From contig JAFPDR010000011.1 of NCBI GenBank assembly GCA_017389885.1, forward strand, positions 1 through 6,646: a stretch of DNA of 6,646 nt, read 5' to 3'. Position 1 is the stretch's first letter. The number at the start of each line of letters is the position of its first letter. Origin of the DNA: Kiritimatiellia bacterium. GTDB taxonomy: Bacteria > Verrucomicrobiota > Kiritimatiellia > RFP12 > UBA1067. Both the position numbers and the translations under genes were made by a program. The notes under the pieces were generated by a model that saw only the letters and a program-made list of their open reading frames with translations, made no database searches and was not told the origin of the DNA. Shown here piece after piece: positions 1-5,952 of this stretch.

Positions 1-448
1 CCATCTCGAACTTCTGCCATTCGCGCGTCAGCTTGAACTTGCCCTTCGGATCGCCCACGGGATGCATGGAGATGCCGAACTTGTTCGTGTTCGCGTCCAC
101 GAAGTCGAACGACATCCCCCACGAGTCGTCGTTGCCGAGCCTCGCCCAGCCGGAGAGCTTCCGCGGCCTGCCGGGAAGCACGTTGTCCTTGAGGTGCGCG
201 TTCCATCCGCCGAACGCGTGGTCGCCGTAGCGCGTCTCGAAGCGGACCGACTTCGCATTCGTCGGCGCGTCCGCCGGGCGCTCGTCCAGCACGATCACGT
301 CCCCTCCGCACGTCACCCACTGCCCGGCCTCCCAGGCGTTCGCCTCGGGGTCGCCGATGTCCTTCGAGACCAAGTTCGCGCCGAACGCCGCGCAACGCGG
401 CACGGCAAATGCAAGCGCGGCGCAGACGGCCGCAAGAACGTGCTTCAT
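1..448 (-). CDS. Secreted protein with N-terminal beta-sandwich-like domain, C-terminus outside window
   Basis: The visible part is the first 149 residues; the frame is open to the left edge. It starts MKHVLAAVCAALAFAVPRCA, a typical signal peptide with one Lys, a hydrophobic core and a likely cleavage point near residues 21-24, so the protein should be exported. Residues about 40-149 alternate polar and aromatic residues (GQWVTCGGDVIVLDE, LSGWARLGNDDSWGMSFDF, EWQKFEM), which resembles the jelly-roll carbohydrate-binding-like modules in front of secreted glycoside hydrolases and sulfatases. No catalytic domain is visible, so the enzyme class cannot be named. I chose the ATG at 448 over the in-frame ATG at 463 because GGAG (458-461) lies 9 bases upstream of 448 and 463 has no such site. 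It follows the LpxC-like gene on the same strand but has its own strong promoter. The existence of the gene is well supported; the domain reading is inference. Confidence 0.8.
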   Translation of the reverse strand, partial: MKHVLAAVCAALAFAVPRCAAFGANLVSKDIGDPEANAWEAGQWVTCGGDVIVLDERPADAPTNAKSVRFETRYGDHAFGGWNAHLKDNVLPGRPRKLSGWARLGNDDSWGMSFDFVDANTNKFGISMHPVGDPKGKFKLTREWQKFEM

Positions 449-457
449 TTTTTCGTT

Positions 458-461
458 CTCC
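458..461 (-). promoter_or_regulatory. Ribosome binding site deciding the start at 448
   Basis: On the minus strand GGAG stands 9 bases before the ATG at 448. It overlaps the alternative ATG at 463, which itself has no purine-rich site upstream. Choosing 448 also gives a cleaner signal peptide. Confidence 0.55.
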
Positions 462-511
462 ATCGCTGGTTCACGGGCGGACGCATTCCGTACGCCCGCC
501 GAATGGATATA

Positions 512-541
512 ATTATACCCTATTCAACGACGGAAAGTCAA
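512..541 (-). promoter_or_regulatory. Sigma-70-type promoter for the secreted-protein gene
   Basis: On the minus strand a -35 box TTGACT (536-541, 5 of 6 consensus bases) and a -10 box TATAAT (512-517, 6 of 6) are separated by 18 bases. Transcription would start near 505, giving a leader of about 57 bases before the ATG at 448. It lies between the stop of the LpxC-like gene and the secreted-protein gene, so the latter can be transcribed separately from the upstream cluster. The sequence TATAATTATA around it is a 10-bp palindrome in a short AT-rich island within G+C-rich DNA. Confidence 0.7.
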
Positions 542-573
542 TCGCGATTCGAAATGCGGCCCGGTCCGCGGAA

Positions 574-1599
574 TCAGGCGGGGACTATGAGGTCGTTGCG
601 GCGCAGCGCGCGGATGGCGTCGCAGTCGAGCGTGTGCCCGGCGCGGAACGACACCACGGTGCCGACGAAGCGCTCGGGCCCCGCGAGCGCGATCGCCGCC
701 ATGAGGTCGAGCGTCGCGCGGTGCCAGACGGGCTCGAGGAACTTCCCGTTCACGGGGAAGCGCGGCTCGGTGTAGAACCTGCGGCGTCCGTGTATGAGGA
801 TGTTCTTTTCGTTGTACCCGAGGTTGCGCGTCGCCGCGAAGAGCTTGCCGACAGACTTGGCGAGGAGGTACTGCTTGCGCGTCGCGTTCGTGCGGGCGAA
901 CGAGGCGTAGCGGAAGGTATCCGGCGTCACGTCGAAGAGAATCCTCTGGTCGCCTATCACCGTGTTCCACGAAATCGCGCAGTCGATGCGCAGGTTGCGC
1001 TCGCCGTTCTCCGCCGGAAGGAACAGCAGGAAGTCCCCGCGTCCGCCGCCGAACGCGACCGGCTCGCGCACCGTCACGTACTTGGCCTCCCCCGCGCCGT
1101 CCACGATCTTCGCGTGCTCCATCGCCTTCACCAGCGGAAGCGACGACTGGTCGAAGAGCGGCGGGTCACCCGAGTTCACCTTGAGCAGCACGTCGTCCAC
1201 TCCGAGCCCGACCTTGAGCGCGATGATGTGCTCGACCATGCGGAGGTAGTTGTGCGGCGAGCCGGAGCGGAGCACGAGGTTCTGCGCGCTCGTCCAGAGG
1301 TTCGCGATGTCAACCTCCGTGTCGAGCTGCTCGGGGAGGTCCATGCGGCGTATCCACCACCCAGGCCTCGCCGACGGCGCGAACGTCAGGGTCTGCTTGC
1401 ACGAGCCCTGGAACGTCCCCACTCCCGCGACCGGCGCCTCGCCGTCGAGCGTGCGGCGCGCGGCGGGGAAGGGACACGACCTGCCGTCCGCGAGCCGCGT
1501 CTCGTCGATCTGCAGCGCCTTGAACCGCTCGTAGGCCGCCGCGATCGACGCGGCGGACCCGAACACCGTCCTCCCGATTCTGTACGAAGGCATTTCCAT
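574..1599 (-). CDS. Divergent LpxC-like UDP-3-O-acyl-GlcNAc deacetylase family protein
   Basis: The product has 341 residues; E. coli LpxC has 305. LpxC is the cytoplasmic zinc enzyme that removes acetate from UDP-3-O-acyl-GlcNAc, the committed step of lipid A synthesis. Similarity begins near residue 48. GVGTFQG (59-65) matches the GVGLHTG region; RMVEHIIALKVGLGVDDVLL (120-139) matches the VEHL..AL.GLGIDN block with Glu123 and His124 in the E78/H79 positions; LFDQSS (148-153) matches MDGSA; ASFARTNA (232-239) matches the RTFG region; and GHTLD (321-325) holds the catalytic His265 equivalent, His322. Residues 1-47 are an extension without a signal peptide. In the second zinc site His293 and Asp298 are five residues apart instead of four, and the GLH, DGSA and GD motifs are altered. 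I start at ATG 1599 because GGAAGG lies 10 bases upstream. Family membership is likely; standard LpxC activity is uncertain. Confidence 0.78.
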   Translation of the reverse strand: MEMPSYRIGRTVFGSAASIAAAYERFKALQIDETRLADGRSCPFPAARRTLDGEAPVAGVGTFQGSCKQTLTFAPSARPGWWIRRMDLPEQLDTEVDIANLWTSAQNLVLRSGSPHNYLRMVEHIIALKVGLGVDDVLLKVNSGDPPLFDQSSLPLVKAMEHAKIVDGAGEAKYVTVREPVAFGGGRGDFLLFLPAENGERNLRIDCAISWNTVIGDQRILFDVTPDTFRYASFARTNATRKQYLLAKSVGKLFAATRNLGYNEKNILIHGRRRFYTEPRFPVNGKFLEPVWHRATLDLMAAIALAGPERFVGTVVSFRAGHTLDCDAIRALRRNDLIVPA

Positions 1600-1609
1600 C
1601 GGTAGCAGA

Positions 1610-1615
1610 CCTTCC
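1610..1615 (-). promoter_or_regulatory. Ribosome binding site of the LpxC-like gene
   Basis: GGAAGG on the minus strand lies 10 bases before the ATG at 1599 and 16 before the next in-frame ATG at 1593. The reading frame stays open further upstream, but that stretch only shadows the neighbouring DUF1080 gene, so this site fixes the start. Confidence 0.6.
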
Positions 1616-1628
1616 GTCCCCTTCGGCG

Positions 1629-3218
1629 TCAGAGCTCCCTGACCTTGAGGTTGCAGAACGAGACCGTGGAGTCGCTGTGGTCCTGGAGGAGGATGCGCCC
1701 CTCGGGGATCTCGCCCCAGTCCTGCGGCTTGCCGTCCGCGGCGACGCCCCAGTCGGCGTACTTGGACGCCTTGACGGCGGCCTTGAACGCGGGCGTGCCG
1801 CGGTCGTACTCGAGAACCTTCACGCCGTTGAGCCAGTGCTCGACGTGCGCGCCCTTCGCGACGACCATGCCGCTGTTCCACTCGCCGGCGCCCTTGAGGA
1901 TGGCGTCTGCGTGCGCGGGGATCACGTCGTAGAGCGAGGCGGACTTGCGGTTGCCGTCCTTGCCCTTGTCGGAGTCGGGATGTCCGTTCTCGAGCACCTG
2001 GTACTCCTCGCACGTCCCCTTGTTGAGCTTCTCGTCGTAGAAGTACTTCACGCCCGAGTTGGCGTTCTCGGTGAGGCGGAAGTCGAACTTGAACGCGAAG
2101 TCGCGGTACTTCCTGTCCGTCACGATGTCACCTCCGCCGCCGAGCTTCTGGTCCTCGGGCGGAAGCGGAAACCACTTGCCGTCCGCGATTCCGTTCACCG
2201 GACGCATCGTGAGCGTGCCGTCCTTGATGACCCAGCCCTTGGAGGGCGCCTCCTTGCATCCGCTCTTGACGGAGAGCCATCCGTCGAACGTCCTGCCGTC
2301 CCACGCGAGCTTCCACCCCTCGGCCTTCTCCGCGTCGGTGAGCGTGTTCGCGCCCTCGGGCGCGGGCTTCATCTTCGCCTTGACCTTGATCGCGTCGCAT
2401 ATGCCGCGCTCGTAGCCGATGCACTCGACGACGGCGAGGAGGTTGTCGTCGAAGTCGGACTCGTACTCGAGCGAGCAGACGCCCTCGTAGCCGACGTCGG
2501 CGAACGCCTTGAACACCTTCGCGAGGTCGATCTTGCCGCGCGGAAGCGGGACGGACTTCCCGTTGGGCGCGTCCTTCTTGAAGTTCTTGATGTGCACGTC
2601 GTAGATGCGCGCGCCGTACTTCCTGATCGTCTCGGCGGGATCCTTGTCGCAGCCGTACTCCCAGCCGACGTCGATGCAGAAGCCGACGCGCGGGTCGAGG
2701 TCCTTGACGAGGTTCCAGCCGTACGCGACGTCGGGGTACATCTCAGGCGACGCGGGACCGTGGTTGTGTATCGCGTACGGGATGTCGAACTCCTTCACGA
2801 GCCTGTCGATCTCCTCCAGGAGCCTGCGCGAGCCGCGGCGCTTGTTCCAGGAGTCCTTCTCGTCGCCCGGCTCGTACGGAACGCCGACGACCACCTTCGC
2901 GCCGAGGCGCTTCGCGAACTCGAAGCGTCCGCGCAGCTTCGCGACGTCCTTGTCGTAGATCGGCCCGATCCCGTAGGGCGTCACGCCGAAGGAGGCGCAC
3001 TTCTCCTTGAACGCGGCGATCTCCTCGTCCGTCGCGGTGAACGGAAGGTGGAAGTCCTTCACGCACAGATAGTGCACGTCGGCCTTCTGCATGATCGCGA
3101 GCGTGTCGTCGAGCGTGCGCTTGTGGAACGTGAAGCCGGCCACGCCGAGCTTGAACGGAACGGCGGCGAAGGCGCCGATAGACGCCAACGCAACAACTGC
3201 AAACATGATCTTCTTCAT
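1629..3218 (-). CDS. Secreted xylose-isomerase-like TIM barrel fused to DUF1080 (3-keto-glycoside hydrolase-like) domain
   Basis: The product has 529 residues. Residues 1-18 (MKKIMFAVVALASIGAFA) form a signal peptide with an Ala-Phe-Ala cleavage motif, so it acts outside the cytoplasm. Residues about 22-275 are a sugar phosphate isomerase/epimerase-like barrel. Likely metal ligands are in IHNHG (His151/His153), CIDVGW (Asp183), YDVHIKN (His209) and SLEYE (Glu251). Residues about 297-529 are a DUF1080 (PF06439) beta-sandwich: GWKLAWDGRTFDGW (301-314), GGDIVTDRKYRDF (362-374), NSGVKYF (387-393), EYQVLEN (405-411), GEWNSGMVV (445-453), HWLNGVKVLEYD (461-472) and LLQDHSDSTVSFCNLKV (510-526). Members of both families occur in 3-keto-glycoside cleavage pathways; here they share one chain. 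It lies 72 bases after the oxidoreductase and 29 before the LpxC-like gene. ATG 3218 is chosen because CTGGAG precedes it; an upstream in-frame ATG (3266) lies inside the heptamer repeat. Activity is inferred. Confidence 0.88.
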   Translation of the reverse strand: MKKIMFAVVALASIGAFAAVPFKLGVAGFTFHKRTLDDTLAIMQKADVHYLCVKDFHLPFTATDEEIAAFKEKCASFGVTPYGIGPIYDKDVAKLRGRFEFAKRLGAKVVVGVPYEPGDEKDSWNKRRGSRRLLEEIDRLVKEFDIPYAIHNHGPASPEMYPDVAYGWNLVKDLDPRVGFCIDVGWEYGCDKDPAETIRKYGARIYDVHIKNFKKDAPNGKSVPLPRGKIDLAKVFKAFADVGYEGVCSLEYESDFDDNLLAVVECIGYERGICDAIKVKAKMKPAPEGANTLTDAEKAEGWKLAWDGRTFDGWLSVKSGCKEAPSKGWVIKDGTLTMRPVNGIADGKWFPLPPEDQKLGGGGDIVTDRKYRDFAFKFDFRLTENANSGVKYFYDEKLNKGTCEEYQVLENGHPDSDKGKDGNRKSASLYDVIPAHADAILKGAGEWNSGMVVAKGAHVEHWLNGVKVLEYDRGTPAFKAAVKASKYADWGVAADGKPQDWGEIPEGRILLQDHSDSTVSFCNLKVREL

Positions 3219-3224
3219 TTTCAG

Positions 3225-3230
3225 CTCCAG
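3225..3230 (-). promoter_or_regulatory. Ribosome binding site deciding the start at 3218
   Basis: CTGGAG on the minus strand ends 6 bases before the ATG at 3218, directly after the heptamer repeat. Starting here removes 16 low-complexity residues encoded by the repeat and puts the signal peptide at the N-terminus. Confidence 0.65.
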
Positions 3231-3231
3231 T

Positions 3232-3295
3232 CTTTCAACTTTAAACATTGAACATTGAACTTTCAACCTTCAACCTTTCAACCTTAGACCTTACA
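3232..3295. repeat. Degenerate 7-bp tandem repeat between two operon genes
   Basis: Read on the plus strand, the gap is filled by nine consecutive units of the form CNTTNAA or close variants: CTTTCAA, CTTTAAA, CATTGAA, CATTGAA, CTTTCAA, CCTTCAA, CCTTTCAA (one 8-mer), CCTTAGA and CCTTACA. The last unit contains the TAA stop of the oxidoreductase gene, and the array ends 2 bases before the CTGGAG site of the next gene. On the minus strand the units read TTGAAAG or TTCAATG; TTGAA and TTCAA are complementary, so the transcript could fold on itself. The block is AT-rich within G+C-rich DNA. From memory, similar arrays recur between genes in Lentisphaerae/Kiritimatiellae and some Bacteroidetes genomes, but I cannot check that here. 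Confidence 0.85.
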
Positions 3296-4751
3296 TCGGC
3301 TTGATGTACTTCGCGTAGTCGAGCCCCGCAGCCTTGAGCGAGAGCGCGAGGTCGAACCTGCCGCGCGCGAACGGAACGAGCATCTTGTCCGCCTCGGCGT
3401 TTCCGGAGACCTCCTTCTTCGCGTCCCACGCGAGCGTCGCGCCGTCCTTCTTCCCGCGCGAGAGCTCCATGCACATGCGGCCGAGCGAGCAGAACGCCGT
3501 CGACTTGTGCGCGCCCTCGGCGTCGCAGACCGTGTACTGCGGGTCCTCCCGCGCCACCGCCTCGAGGAAGTTGAGGAAGTGGTCGTCGGTCCTGAGGAAC
3601 TTCTCGCCTCCGTGCGCAAGCGCGTTGTCCTCGATCTCGCACGGCAGCAGGTCGTCGAGGAGCTCGGGCTTGGAGGCGGCGATCGGACCGAGCTGCCCGG
3701 GCGCGACCTTCGGCTCGGGGTCGCTCGGCGTCACCTTGACGGCGCCGCGCGTGCACCAGAGCCAGTCGCCGTTCTCGCCGATGAACTTGACGCCCATCTG
3801 GAACCTGTTGTTGACGTGGACCTCCGTCCCGCCGCAGTCGTAGTGCAGGTCGTACGTCGTGTGGACGTTCCACAGCTTGTTGCCGGAGAGGTCCATCCAC
3901 TCGCACGTGCCGTGCACGGACGAGGGATCCCTGTTGAGGCCCCACGCCGTGATGTCGAGGTGGTGCGCGCCCCAGTTCGTGATCATGCCCCAGCCGTACG
4001 GCGCGAGCTGTATCCAGCCCGGGCGGTCGCCGATGTGCTTGAGGTCGCGGTTGTGGCAGCGCGTCCAGTTGTACGGCACGGTCGGGTCCGTCGGACCAAG
4101 CCACGCGTCGTAGTTGAACGTCGCGGGCACGGGCTCCGGCGTGCGGTTCCCGCCCGACTTGTCGCATCCGATTCCGACCTCGACGCGCGCGATCCTGCCG
4201 AGCCTCCCGTTCCTGACGAGCTGCACGACCTTGCGGAACTGCGGACGCGACCTCTGCCACGCGCCGACCTGGACTACGAGGCCCTTCTTCTTCGCGACGT
4301 TCGCCACGACGCGCCCCTCCTGGATCGTCTGCGCGAAGGGCTTCTGCAGGTAGATGTGCTTGCCGGCGAGGAGGCAGTCCGTCGCCACGATCGCGTGCTG
4401 GTGGTCGGGTATGCAGAGAAGGACGGCGTCGATCGACTTGTCGGCGAGCATCTCGCGGTAGTCGCCGTACGTCTTCACCTCCTGGACGATGCCCTTCTTC
4501 GCGTAGCGCTCCTCGATGACCTTCTTGCCGTACTCCGCGCGCGTCGCGTCGTAGTCGCAGACCGCGGTGACGACGCAGCGGTCCGTGAACTGCTGCACGC
4601 CCGGGACGTCCATCGTGTGCGCGATGCGCCCGTATCCTATCACCGCGACGTTGATCTTGCGGTTGGCGAGGAACTTGCCCGCGCACCCGCCGAATAGAAG
4701 AGGAGCCGCGCCGCCGGCGAGCGCTCCGCAGAGAAACTGACGTCTGTCCAT
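3291..4751 (-). CDS. Tat-exported lipoprotein-like Gfo/Idh/MocA family oxidoreductase
   Basis: The product has 486 residues. The N-terminus MDRRQFLCGALAGGAAPLLF carries a twin-arginine motif (RRQFL), a hydrophobic stretch and Cys23 in FGGC, an atypical but possible lipobox, so it is probably exported folded with its cofactor and may be lipid-anchored. The Rossmann domain (about 33-160) has GYGRIA (39-44) for NAD(P) binding, followed by CDYD, CIPDHQHA and the family's KP motif as YLQKPFA, with Lys137 the expected catalytic or substrate-binding lysine. The C-terminal domain contains TNWGAHHLDITAW (258-270), the family's GxHxxD-type motif with His263/His264 and Asp266. Family members oxidise or reduce sugar hydroxyls with nicotinamide cofactor. 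First in its cluster and followed by the TIM-barrel/DUF1080 gene, it would supply the 3-keto intermediate in an oxidation-elimination pathway (inference). ATG 4751 is supported by AGAAAGG 9 bases upstream and by the Tat signal. Confidence 0.92.
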   Translation of the reverse strand: MDRRQFLCGALAGGAAPLLFGGCAGKFLANRKINVAVIGYGRIAHTMDVPGVQQFTDRCVVTAVCDYDATRAEYGKKVIEERYAKKGIVQEVKTYGDYREMLADKSIDAVLLCIPDHQHAIVATDCLLAGKHIYLQKPFAQTIQEGRVVANVAKKKGLVVQVGAWQRSRPQFRKVVQLVRNGRLGRIARVEVGIGCDKSGGNRTPEPVPATFNYDAWLGPTDPTVPYNWTRCHNRDLKHIGDRPGWIQLAPYGWGMITNWGAHHLDITAWGLNRDPSSVHGTCEWMDLSGNKLWNVHTTYDLHYDCGGTEVHVNNRFQMGVKFIGENGDWLWCTRGAVKVTPSDPEPKVAPGQLGPIAASKPELLDDLLPCEIEDNALAHGGEKFLRTDDHFLNFLEAVAREDPQYTVCDAEGAHKSTAFCSLGRMCMELSRGKKDGATLAWDAKKEVSGNAEADKMLVPFARGRFDLALSLKAAGLDYAKYIKPM

Positions 4752-4760
4752 CGATAGTAT

Positions 4761-4767
4761 CCTTTCT
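4761..4767 (-). promoter_or_regulatory. Ribosome binding site of the oxidoreductase gene
   Basis: AGAAAGG on the minus strand stands 9 bases before the ATG at 4751. The frame is open back to 4847, but that extension would run through the promoter and place residues in front of the Tat signal, so 4751 is the start. Confidence 0.65.
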
Positions 4768-4777
4768 GTTTGCGTCG

Positions 4778-4807
4778 AGTATACCACAATTCGGGCGCGG
4801 ACGGCAA
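4778..4807 (-). promoter_or_regulatory. Extended -10 promoter of the oxidoreductase cluster
   Basis: On the minus strand, TGGTATACT combines an extended -10 TG with the box TATACT (4778-4783, 5 of 6 consensus). A -35 box TTGCCG (4802-4807, 4 of 6) lies 18 bases upstream. Transcription would start near 4771, giving a leader of about 20 bases that contains the AGAAAGG site. It probably drives all three cluster genes. Confidence 0.6.
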
Positions 4808-4815
4808 ATCGAAAC

Positions 4816-4825
4816 ATTGCGCAAT
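4816..4825. promoter_or_regulatory. Candidate operator: perfect palindrome between divergent promoters
   Basis: ATTGCGCAAT is a perfect 10-bp palindrome in the divergent intergenic region. It lies 8 bases from the inner edge of the cluster's -35 box (4802-4807) and 7 from the regulator's -35 box (4833-4838), so it is almost exactly central. This placement suits a regulator acting on both promoters. AraC proteins more often bind direct repeats, so its role is inferred from position only. Confidence 0.35.
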
Positions 4826-4832
4826 TATCCAA

Positions 4833-4861
4833 TGGACGATTTCTCAATCTTTTGGTATCAT
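4833..4861 (+). promoter_or_regulatory. Extended -10 promoter of the AraC-type regulator, possibly leaderless
   Basis: TGGACG (4833-4838, 4 of 6 consensus) is followed after 17 bases by TATCAT (4856-4861, 5 of 6). TG at 4853-4854 gives an extended -10 element TGGTATCAT. Transcription starting 7 bases after the -10 box would begin at about 4868, one base before the ATG at 4869. No purine-rich ribosome binding site is visible in the 20 bases before the ATG. Confidence 0.5.
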
Positions 4862-4868
4862 TGTCGGC

Positions 4869-5816
4869 ATGGGTGAATATGCATACGGACAGACCCCTCC
4901 CGACATCGGGGAAAGGGCCCTCTCGCTATCCTGGCTCGCCGGCGCGCGCCACCTGAAGGCCCCCTCCGCGGGCGAGTCGTTCTGGCACGCGCACGGCGAG
5001 GCGCAGCTCATGTACTGCTTCAAGGGCGAGTTCGGCTACGAGTTCGAGGGGCGCGCAAGCGCGGTGCTGACCGCGGGGCACTACATCGTCATCCCCGCGA
5101 GGCTCAGGCACAGGCACCTGCAGGCGATAGACCCCGCCGGACACCGCATCGAGCTCCTCGTGCGGCCTCCGCGCCGCGAGGCGGCGTTCTCGCTCTTCCC
5201 CCGCTCCGTCGCGAAGTCGCTGCTCGGCTCGCTCCTCGCGAAGGCGTGCCGCCCCGTGCAGGCGTCGCGCGACCTCGCGCGCGCCTTCCTGCGCCTCGAC
5301 GCGCTCGCCGAGCGCGGAGAGAAGTCCCTCTCGCCGGAGGAGCTTGCGCTCGCGCGGACGCTCGCCTCGCTCGCGTTCCATATCTGCGCCGGGGAGGACG
5401 CCGACGTGCACGGCGAGAAGCCGGGGGTGAGGCTCATGGACGAGGCGACCTCGTGGCTCGAGCGCCACTTCGCGGAGAACGTGAGGATGGACGCGCTCGT
5501 CGCCTACATGGGATACTCGCGCTCGCGGCTGTTCGACCTCTTCAGGCGCCACACGGGGCTCTCCCCCGCCGACTACCTCGCGCGCTACCGCATACGCATG
5601 GCGCGGCGGATGCTCGAGCGCACCGACCGCAAGGTGACCGAGATATCCCGCGCGTGCGGATTCTCGAGCGCGCAGTACTTCAACTCCGCATTCCGCCGCC
5701 AGACCGGACTCACCCCCTCCGCCTGGCGCGAGAAGTCCCGCGCCCACATTTGCGATAAACTCAGTCCCGAGGAGGTGCGGCGTCCCGCCGCGCCATGTAA
5801 AGCTGTCATTCCTTAA
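4869..5816 (+). CDS. AraC-family transcriptional regulator with N-terminal cupin domain
   Basis: The product has 315 residues, usual for the family. Residues about 35-100 form a cupin-type ligand-binding domain: FWHAHGEAQLMYCFKGEF (38-55), a glycine turn TAGHYIVIPA (68-77) and His81 and His83 after it. Residues about 192-290 are the double helix-turn-helix DNA-binding domain. The first helix set is MDALVAYMGYSRSRLFDLFR (207-226), and the second is KVTEISRACGFSSAQYFNSA (255-274) followed by FRRQTGLTPSAWRE, the classic AraC/XylS signature. A 26-residue tail without recognised motif follows. ATG 4869 is chosen because the open frame upstream (to 4770) crosses both divergent promoters. No ribosome binding site is visible. 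It is transcribed away from the oxidoreductase cluster and is its likely sugar-responsive regulator; the ligand is unknown. The family call is firm, the target is inferred. Confidence 0.93.
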   Translation: MGEYAYGQTPPDIGERALSLSWLAGARHLKAPSAGESFWHAHGEAQLMYCFKGEFGYEFEGRASAVLTAGHYIVIPARLRHRHLQAIDPAGHRIELLVRPPRREAAFSLFPRSVAKSLLGSLLAKACRPVQASRDLARAFLRLDALAERGEKSLSPEELALARTLASLAFHICAGEDADVHGEKPGVRLMDEATSWLERHFAENVRMDALVAYMGYSRSRLFDLFRRHTGLSPADYLARYRIRMARRMLERTDRKVTEISRACGFSSAQYFNSAFRRQTGLTPSAWREKSRAHICDKLSPEEVRRPAAPCKAVIP

Positions 5817-5822
5817 ATCACC

Positions 5823-5844
5823 GGCGCGGCACATCTGCCGCGTC
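5823..5844. repeat. GC-rich hairpin A in the convergent spacer
   Basis: The arm at 5823-5831 pairs with 5836-5844 around a 4-base loop (CATC), giving 9 pairs including one G-T wobble. The core is CGCGGCA/TGCCGCG. It lies a few bases after the AraC-type gene's stop and lacks a T-run, so it is not a convincing classical terminator. Its right arm also matches hairpin B. Confidence 0.7.
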
Positions 5845-5880
5845 TCCTTGGTTCATCCACCTGGCGCCCCCTTCCATAGA

Positions 5881-5901
5881 GACGCGGCTTCCAGCCGCGT
5901 C
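5881..5901. repeat. GC-rich hairpin B, possible terminator of the regulator gene
   Basis: GACGCGGC and GCCGCGTC form a perfect 8-bp stem around the loop TTCCA. On the plus strand it is followed by AATAATTCTTC, only weakly T-rich, so intrinsic termination is possible but not clear. On the minus strand GACGCGGC is also found in hairpin A, 57 bases away, which makes the pair look like a repeat element rather than a simple terminator. Confidence 0.65.
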
Positions 5902-5904
5902 AAT

Positions 5905-5926
5905 AATTCTTCAGCGAGAAAGAATT
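5905..5926. repeat. AT-rich inverted repeat after hairpin B
   Basis: AATTCTT (5905-5911) and AAGAATT (5920-5926) are perfect 7-bp complements separated by 8 bases. It could fold as a weak hairpin next to hairpin B. No function can be assigned. Confidence 0.45.
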
Positions 5927-5952
5927 GAAGATTCGATGCAAAGACCCCACGA

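Noticed and set aside
540..573. Short GC-rich stem (GCGG/CCGC) after the LpxC-like gene as a terminator
   Set aside because: The stem is only 4 bp and is not followed by a T-run, so it is not convincing as a terminator.
409..1605. Plus-strand open frame opposite the LpxC-like gene
   Set aside because: Arg/Glu/Val-rich shadow running through the promoter region at 512-541. The minus strand has clear LpxC motifs.
1600..2013. N-terminal extension of the LpxC-like frame
   Set aside because: It overlaps the DUF1080 coding region and reads as an Arg/Gly-rich shadow. The GGAAGG site places the start at 1599.
1677..3251. Long plus-strand open frame opposite the TIM-barrel/DUF1080 gene (524 codons)
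   Set aside because: It is an antisense shadow produced by strong G/C third-position bias. Its protein is rich in Arg, Val, Leu and Glu with no recognisable domain, while the opposite strand encodes clear families.
3219..3266. 16-residue N-terminal extension of the TIM-barrel/DUF1080 protein
   Set aside because: It is encoded by the heptamer repeat and would bury the signal peptide. The CTGGAG site supports 3218.
3232..3295. CRISPR array
   Set aside because: The units are only 7 bp with no spacers between them and no cas genes nearby, so this is a simple tandem repeat.
3507..4697. Long plus-strand open frame opposite the oxidoreductase
   Set aside because: Same antisense shadow effect, with low-complexity Arg/Val/Leu-rich translation and no ribosome binding site. 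The minus-strand gene explains the region.
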